Assembly: GCA_021823045.1 (NCBI GenBank)
Contig: JAKAPB010000029.1
Span: forward strand, 1-11,214
Origin: Actinomycetes bacterium
GTDB lineage: Bacteria; Actinomycetota; Acidimicrobiia; Acidimicrobiales; Acidimicrobiaceae
Reading direction: 5' to 3'
Length of the DNA stretch: 11,214 bases
Shown here: positions 6,686 through 11,214 of the stretch, in pieces
How the letters are laid out: every line of letters begins with the position of its first letter
How positions within the stretch are numbered: position 1 is the first letter of the stretch
Made by a program: the position numbers and the translations under genes
Notes under the pieces: generated by a model
The model's database searches: none
Seen by the model: only the letters and a program-made list of their open reading frames with translations
What the model was told of the DNA's origin: nothing

Positions 6686-6764
6686 GAGATCAACTAAAAC
6701 TCACCTTAAAAGAGTGCAATTCCCAGAGAAGTTCCCAATGTCCCTTGGCGCAGTTCACAGAGAA

Positions 6765-6788
6765 GTCGGCAATGCAGTCGGCAATGCA
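6765..6788. repeat. 12-bp tandem duplication
   Basis: GTCGGCAATGCA occurs twice back to back (6765-6776 and 6777-6788). A longer imperfect repeat surrounds it: CAGAGAAG occurs at 6724-6731 and 6758-6765, each followed 6 nt later by CAATG. This suggests local slippage or duplication in a non-essential stretch. Confidence 0.7.
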
Positions 6789-6832
6789 GGGTCCGCAAGC
6801 TACCTCGATGCCGTTTGTCCATTTTTTATCTG

Positions 6833-7099
6833 GTGCACTTTCGCAATGGTGAAGCACCAACCGAAAATCTCCCGTGTCTAGCCGCGCATTTTTTCTTGGA
6901 AGCAGACTCTGAAAAGGTACCCGACCTCATTTTTGAAGCTGACACTATTCGACATCTTCGATAAGCATTCGACGATCTACAGATCGCGACCCAGGGGGCA
7001 TTAAGCTCAATCCAGAAAGAAAAACCCAAACTATCCGAACAGATACCTACCCCTCTATCTGCTCTTTTCTTGGCTGCTTTAGGTTGCGCGGCTAATTAA
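6833..7099 (+). pseudogene. Possible decayed coding remnant with an internal stop
   Basis: One plus-strand frame reads with protein-like composition from about 6833 to a TAA at 6962-6964. It includes HFFLEADSEKVPDLIFEAD, then after the stop continues in the same frame as AFDDLQIATQGALSSIQKEK to a TAA at 7097-7099. The parts on both sides of the stop are acidic/hydrophobic patterned, as real proteins are, but no family is recognised and no proper start with a binding site exists. The frame may be a nonsense-mutated gene fragment or only chance. Confidence 0.2.
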
Positions 7100-7289
7100 T
7101 TTTCCTAAGGCAACTTATCAAAAGATCCGATCATATGGCGTGGATCAATCAAGGGAGTCAACGGTCGAATGAATCTTCAACAAGCTTCATATCCATCGAA
7201 TAAGCTGTGTCCGGAAAGATAAGTCTCTTACGCCTCAAGACCAGCACGATACAAAGACAACCCTTATCCGACTTCAAAAAGAGTAGATT

Positions 7290-7463
7290 GTGATCCAACC
7301 CGAAGCCCTAATTGACCAAAGATTGCTCGGCCTGCTAGAAATAAAACTCGCAAAATCGAGCGATTCGCCTTCGCTTAAAGATGTGGACCGCTTCGCAACT
7401 CAACCAGTAAAACCGATTACAACAGAAACCAATCTGACCTACAGATCTACTTCAGTCGACTGA
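7290..7463 (+). CDS. Hypothetical 57-residue protein just upstream of the cyclic-di-GMP gene
   Basis: A GTG at 7290 is preceded at 6 nt by AAAGAG (7278-7283) and by an in-frame TAG at 7284-7286, so the start is constrained. The product begins MIQPEALIDQRLLGLLEIKL, then is Ser/Thr/Asp-rich to the end. The first 22 residues could form an amphipathic helix; there is no signal peptide, membrane helix or cysteine. The TGA stop (7461-7463) ends 2 nt before the ATG of the large sensor gene, which itself lacks a clear ribosome binding site. Translational coupling would explain both facts. I do not recognise a family. It could be a small partner of the cyclic-di-GMP enzyme or a leader whose role is to deliver ribosomes. 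Confidence 0.45.
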   Translation: MIQPEALIDQRLLGLLEIKLAKSSDSPSLKDVDRFATQPVKPITTETNLTYRSTSVD

Positions 7464-7465
7464 CA

Positions 7466-10400
7466 ATGCGACGCCTGAACGCTCTCCAAATGAGCCTGGT
7501 CTCCAAGTTGACCGCCCTCGCGATAGCTACGATGTTGCTGGTTCTACTGTTGGACGGGATCTTTCTTGTCCAAAACGAGTCGACGGAACACGTTCTTCAG
7601 GGCCTCGCTAACCAGGGGCAGGCTAGGCTCCTCGCTATCCATGATGCCCACGACAACTTCCTAACCTGGGATAGTCAAGCAAATATGTGGGTAGGTTTAG
7701 GGGCTAATGGTGCTACTTCAAAGTTAGGTCTAAACACTCAGCTCCAGGCAAACCAGGCGAGGACCGGGTTTTATTCAAACTTAGCTCAGCTTGGACGCGA
7801 CCAACTAGATTCCCAACAGCTTCACCTTCTCAGCGCTATTCGCACAGCGGCAGCGGGTTACGACCAAATTTGGACGAAAATTCAAAGACTGGACCTGACC
7901 AACCATGGTGAAGCAACTAATCTGGCCTTCGTAAGAAACCACACGGTTTCGAGTGAGGTTAGAAATAACCTCTTGTCACTCGAGGCCTCCATCAGTCAAT
8001 CGAACTCCTCTGCCCAGTTAAGTTTGGTAAGTACCGTAAACACTCAAAACGACGTGGCTTTGGCAATGGATATAGTCGTCTTCGGTCTGATGCTACTTTC
8101 AATTTTTGCCATCAGGTCGTCCATGGCGCCCCTCGGAATAATTAGAGATATTCTTGGCCGGGTCACCAGTGGCAACTACTCCCTCAATGAATCTCCCCTA
8201 ACTCACAAAATAGCGAGGCGAAGGGATGAACTTGGTCTGCTCTTCCAATCGAGCAAAGTGCTGGCCAATGAGCTGGAGTCAGTTTCATCCGAGAGGGAAT
8301 TGCACGCTAAAAAACTTGAGTTAATTGCGAGCTTCAATGCGACACTGGCCGAAGCCGCCAACACACTGATCAGTGCTAACAGCGAGCAGGAGATGTTAGA
8401 TTCCTTCTGTGAAACGCTAAGAAACAACCATTACATACTATCGGTTTCGATACTCCGCCCAAATGACCAGGGCAGCTTCGAAGAAATTGCCACTTCCGCA
8501 TCTATAAGCCATCCCGAACTTACCAAAGCGTCAACTGATCCATCAAAAAAAGAAGGCAACAACAACATCGGTCGGACCTGGAGGAAGCGACGCCCAATTT
8601 GGTCTAGTTTTGGGGCGGGAGGCACGGCTGTGGCAAGTTGGCGCCGAGAAGCTAACTTGGCCGGCTACTTCAGCTGCGTCTCGCTTCCCATTGAACGGGA
8701 CCACAAACCGTGGGGCATTCTCTCACTCTTTCTCGGGGAGCTGGGCCTAAGCCGATTCGATAAGGACCTACTTGAGACGATTAGTGACCTGACTGGTAGC
8801 CTCGCCCTTGGGTTCGCCAGGATGGACGCAAATGTAAGGGAATTAGAGCTTGCAGAAATCCAAAAAGTTCTCCTCGAGACGACCTTCGCCGGTATTGGCC
8901 TGGTAAATGACCGCCACTTAGTTTGGGCGAACGATCGCTTTGTTCAGATCTTCGGCTATGAAAATCCCGCCGACATCATCGGCACAGGACGAGCACCATT
9001 AGTAGATGAGCTGGATCAGGAGTTGATCGACAGGGCCTATGGCAAACTCGACGCTATCGGCTCCTCCTACGTTGCCAACCTAAGAATGAGGCGGTTGGAT
9101 GGGGAGGAAATAATCTGCGACCTTGCCTTCGGAAAAATACATAGACAAGATAGCGTCCACAGCGTCGTATGGACCATCCAGGATGTGACAGAGAGAAGGC
9201 GGCTTGAGAACCAGCTTCAGTACCAGGCCGAACATGACTTTCTAACTGGGATTCCCAACAGAAGGGCTATGGAGGAACAGGTAAGGGGAGCGATTGAGAG
9301 GTCAAAGAGGGCTGGGTCCGTATGCGTCCTTGGGGTAATCGACCTCGACGACTTCAAGCTGGTCAATGACCGACTAGGCCACTCCGCAGGTGATTCCATT
9401 TTGACCCATTTTGCCGAGAGGATAAAAGGGCACCTAAGGTCGCCAGACTTCTTCGCTCGACTCGGAGGCGACGAATTCGTCCTGGTTCTTGAGGATTATG
9501 ACGACTTGACAGTTTTTCGGCACCTAAAACGAACCTTCTCGAGACTCCATAAGTTGGTAGAAGAGCCATTCAGGCTCGAAAATGGCATCGAGGTCTTCCA
9601 GGACATGTCAATGGGGGTAGCCTTGTACCCCAAGGACGCAGAAAACCCCGACGATCTCCTACGGGTCGCCGACGCTGCCTTGTACAACATAAAACTTGAC
9701 AAAATAAATCGGCTCGATTGGTGGGGATTTGGCGCCAGACTCGACCCAGAACCAGACCTATATGAATCTCAATCCGATGCGTACTCTGAGCAAAGCCGGG
9801 CCATCCTCGCTACCACCAAAGTCTTCCTATCCGAGGTCAGCCAGCGATTCGCAGATGAATTTATAGTTCTGTTGGGCCGAGATCTCCATGCAAGCTCGGC
9901 AATGTCGGCATTCCCTAACGACGGATCCATCCACTTCGCCAAACAAATCGCGTCTCACTTGGATTTTCTCTTTGCTGCCGACGCTACCTTTGCAAGTAGA
10001 CGTGAGCGCAGTTTCAAAGTCGGCGAAACCCACGGATTAGTTGGAGTAGAGGGCACGCTGCTCACCCACGCCGTGACACTATTTCGTCGCGTTCTTAGCG
10101 AACACATCAATCGAGGTCCTCTCTCTCCACGACAGAAACATCATTTGCGTGCGATAGCTGAAGTTCGCCTACAGGATGACCTAGAAGCCCAACTAAGGGC
10201 GATGGACAACCTTAAAGAGCGATACTCCAACGTAGTTACTACGCCACTACCTGACGCCAAGTTACGATGGGCGGATCTAGTGAAACGTGAGACGGATAGC
10301 CTCTCCGAGCTACCAGGCGTGAACTTGGTAATGATGCTTCGGCTCGACAATCAAAAGGCCTTCACGATAGAGAAAACTGCTGGAATTCTTTCCGCTGAAG

Positions 10401-11214
10401 CGGAGGCGGCACTTTCACGCATCGGAATACAGATGACCAATGAAGCCCCCGCGGATGCTCCACCCTCGGCGGCCCAATGGCGTGGACCTTCAATCAGGGC
10501 CTGGGAGCAAGCGACGATCTTCAGCTCGGGGAATTTTGGCAATGATCCCGAATCCAAGGTCTGGGGAGAATTTGCAAAACCATTTGGCATAAGGTCAATT
10601 CTTTCCATACCGATACTGGATTCGATCGGGCGACCGGTAGCGGGGGTAGTCCTGTTCGGCACGCAACCAAACCAGTTTGAATCGCATTGGATGAAACAGT
10701 TCGCAACTGGAGTCGGAAATCGCTTTAATGAGCTTTGGAGGAGTCGATCCTTAGGCGTTGGCGAAAAGGTGCTTTCGCCAGCTACCGCCAACTACTACAG
10801 AGAGAGCCTGTTCAGTGGTGGATTCACGGTATTCGTTCAACCGATAATCGACCTCAGTAGAGGAGAGGTGGTGTCCGTCGAAGCCCTGGCCCGACTTCAA
10901 CTGCCAGGTGGGCAAATCATACTTCCCGGGGACTTTCTGCCCCTCCTCGGTGAACTCGAGATGGAACAGCTTTTTCGATTGGCACTTGATCGCTCCCTCT
11001 CCCACCTCGCAAAATGGGATAGGTCCGGGGTTCGGCTCAAGATCTCGGTAAACCTCTCACCAACTACTCTTCTGGCTCCCGATTGCGCCAACACAATTTT
11101 ATCTGCATTGCAAAGGTGGTCGATAGACCGGTCACGACTCACAATCGAGCTACTGGAAAGCGAGAAGTTGGATCGCCAAGCGAGGGACGCTGCGATTTCA
11201 AGACTGACGGAGAT
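7466..11214 (+). CDS. Multi-sensor cyclic-di-GMP enzyme (GAF-PAS-GGDEF-globin-like-GAF-EAL), 3' end cut
   Basis: At least 1249 residues of a membrane protein expected to make and/or degrade cyclic di-GMP. It has a membrane helix (about 17-35), a helical extracytoplasmic domain like those of chemoreceptors (36-200), a second helix (201-217), HAMP (218-270), GAF (about 283-452) and PAS with its C-terminal VVWTIQDVTERRR (458-578). The GGDEF domain (586-750) has DFLTGIPNRR, DLDDFKLVND, an intact RLGGDEF (665-671) and an inhibitory RxxD site (Arg658-Asp661). A helical segment (about 771-925) with His856 resembles a globin-coupled-sensor domain. A second GAF (about 930-1095) and an EAL domain from about 1105 follow. 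The EAL domain has VFVQPIIDL, VEALAR with Glu1139, SVNLSP with Asn1196 and IELLES with Glu1228 and Glu1231; the rest lies outside the window. An in-frame TAA at 7376 and the hydrophobic N-terminus support this ATG, though no clear binding site precedes it. Confidence 0.95.
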   Translation, partial: MRRLNALQMSLVSKLTALAIATMLLVLLLDGIFLVQNESTEHVLQGLANQGQARLLAIHDAHDNFLTWDSQANMWVGLGANGATSKLGLNTQLQANQARTGFYSNLAQLGRDQLDSQQLHLLSAIRTAAAGYDQIWTKIQRLDLTNHGEATNLAFVRNHTVSSEVRNNLLSLEASISQSNSSAQLSLVSTVNTQNDVALAMDIVVFGLMLLSIFAIRSSMAPLGIIRDILGRVTSGNYSLNESPLTHKIARRRDELGLLFQSSKVLANELESVSSERELHAKKLELIASFNATLAEAANTLISANSEQEMLDSFCETLRNNHYILSVSILRPNDQGSFEEIATSASISHPELTKASTDPSKKEGNNNIGRTWRKRRPIWSSFGAGGTAVASWRREANLAGYFSCVSLPIERDHKPWGILSLFLGELGLSRFDKDLLETISDLTGSLALGFARMDANVRELELAEIQKVLLETTFAGIGLVNDRHLVWANDRFVQIFGYENPADIIGTGRAPLVDELDQELIDRAYGKLDAIGSSYVANLRMRRLDGEEIICDLAFGKIHRQDSVHSVVWTIQDVTERRRLENQLQYQAEHDFLTGIPNRRAMEEQVRGAIERSKRAGSVCVLGVIDLDDFKLVNDRLGHSAGDSILTHFAERIKGHLRSPDFFARLGGDEFVLVLEDYDDLTVFRHLKRTFSRLHKLVEEPFRLENGIEVFQDMSMGVALYPKDAENPDDLLRVADAALYNIKLDKINRLDWWGFGARLDPEPDLYESQSDAYSEQSRAILATTKVFLSEVSQRFADEFIVLLGRDLHASSAMSAFPNDGSIHFAKQIASHLDFLFAADATFASRRERSFKVGETHGLVGVEGTLLTHAVTLFRRVLSEHINRGPLSPRQKHHLRAIAEVRLQDDLEAQLRAMDNLKERYSNVVTTPLPDAKLRWADLVKRETDSLSELPGVNLVMMLRLDNQKAFTIEKTAGILSAEAEAALSRIGIQMTNEAPADAPPSAAQWRGPSIRAWEQATIFSSGNFGNDPESKVWGEFAKPFGIRSILSIPILDSIGRPVAGVVLFGTQPNQFESHWMKQFATGVGNRFNELWRSRSLGVGEKVLSPATANYYRESLFSGGFTVFVQPIIDLSRGEVVSVEALARLQLPGGQIILPGDFLPLLGELEMEQLFRLALDRSLSHLAKWDRSGVRLKISVNLSPTTLLAPDCANTILSALQRWSIDRSRLTIELLESEKLDRQARDAAISRLTE
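9776..10240 (+). other. Helical domain resembling a globin-coupled sensor, between GGDEF and EAL
   Basis: Residues about 771-925 of the large sensor protein are predicted from pattern to be almost wholly alpha-helical and are of globin size. The stretch around His856 (codon 10031-10033) reads VGETHGLVGVEGTLLTHAVT and fits the pattern H-x-x-(I/V)-G-(V/L) followed by an aromatic/aliphatic helix, which in globin-coupled sensors marks the haem-ligating proximal histidine. The helices after it (LSEHI, then a basic linker, then RLQDDLEAQL) also fit that family. This is pattern recognition without an alignment. Confidence 0.42.

Larger units (their letters stand above)
6000..7289. other. Gene-poor interval with short repeats and no recognisable complete gene
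   Basis: About 1.3 kb lies between the kinase and the next plausible gene. It holds an 18-bp tandem repeat array (6039-6135), a hairpin (6139-6170), a 10-bp inverted repeat (arms 6511-6520 and 6587-6596), a 12-bp tandem duplication (6765-6788) and a 14-bp palindrome (6973-6986). Reading frames are short, with frequent stops on both strands. None resembles a family I know, and I see no tRNA, transposase or riboswitch. It may be decayed sequence or a non-coding regulatory zone. Confidence 0.6.

Noticed and set aside
6000..7289. Insertion sequence or transposon
   Set aside because: There is no transposase-like frame, no matching terminal inverted repeats beyond the 10-bp pair, and no evident target-site duplication.
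7000..7465. Cyclic-di-GMP riboswitch upstream of the GGDEF/EAL gene
   Set aside because: I looked for the conserved GEMM-type core and paired stems and found neither.

Overview
The window reads as bacterial chromosome of intermediate GC with two unrelated signalling and transport neighbourhoods separated by a gene-poor stretch. The proteins are ordinary for a free-living environmental bacterium: an export ABC system, an OmpR/EnvZ-type two-component pair and a large cyclic-di-GMP enzyme. No outer-membrane channel gene is visible beside the MacAB-like transporter. The adaptor is Ala/Ser/Gln/Thr-rich with a Gly-rich tail, a style common in Actinomycetota. An Acidimicrobiia-like actinobacterium is my best guess, but this is an inference from protein style and not a proof.

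Region 1 (1-3163, minus strand) is a MacAB-like operon read right to left: membrane-fusion adaptor, ATPase, then an FtsX/MacB-type permease that runs off the left edge. The genes are joined by 4-nt ATGA overlaps, so they are probably translated together. The adaptor is the odd member. Its coiled-coil section is three consecutive hairpin units of about 80 residues, each with a pair of cysteines at the presumed tip.

Region 2 (3164-3636) is a divergent regulatory interval. Region 3 (3637-5999, plus strand) holds an OmpR-family response regulator, an unrecognised 87-codon ORF with a good ribosome binding site, and a HAMP-containing sensor histidine kinase. The arrangement suggests that the two-component system controls the divergent transporter, as in many Bce/Mac-like export modules.

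Region 4 (6000-7289) has no gene I can name. It contains an array of five 18-bp tandem repeats directly after the kinase, a small hairpin, a 10-bp inverted repeat, a 12-bp tandem duplication, and weak ORFs that may be decayed genes or noise.

Region 5 (7290-11214, plus strand) starts with a plausible 57-codon ORF ending 2 nt before a very long gene that is cut by the right edge. That gene encodes a multi-sensor cyclic-di-GMP protein: membrane-anchored extracellular helical domain, HAMP, GAF, PAS, GGDEF, a helical segment resembling a globin-coupled-sensor domain, a second GAF, and EAL. Both catalytic signatures look intact as far as the window shows.

I found no CRISPR array, complete insertion sequence, tRNA, rRNA or obvious defence system. 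The most unusual items are the three-hairpin cysteine-tipped adaptor and the putative haem-binding domain placed between the GGDEF and EAL domains.
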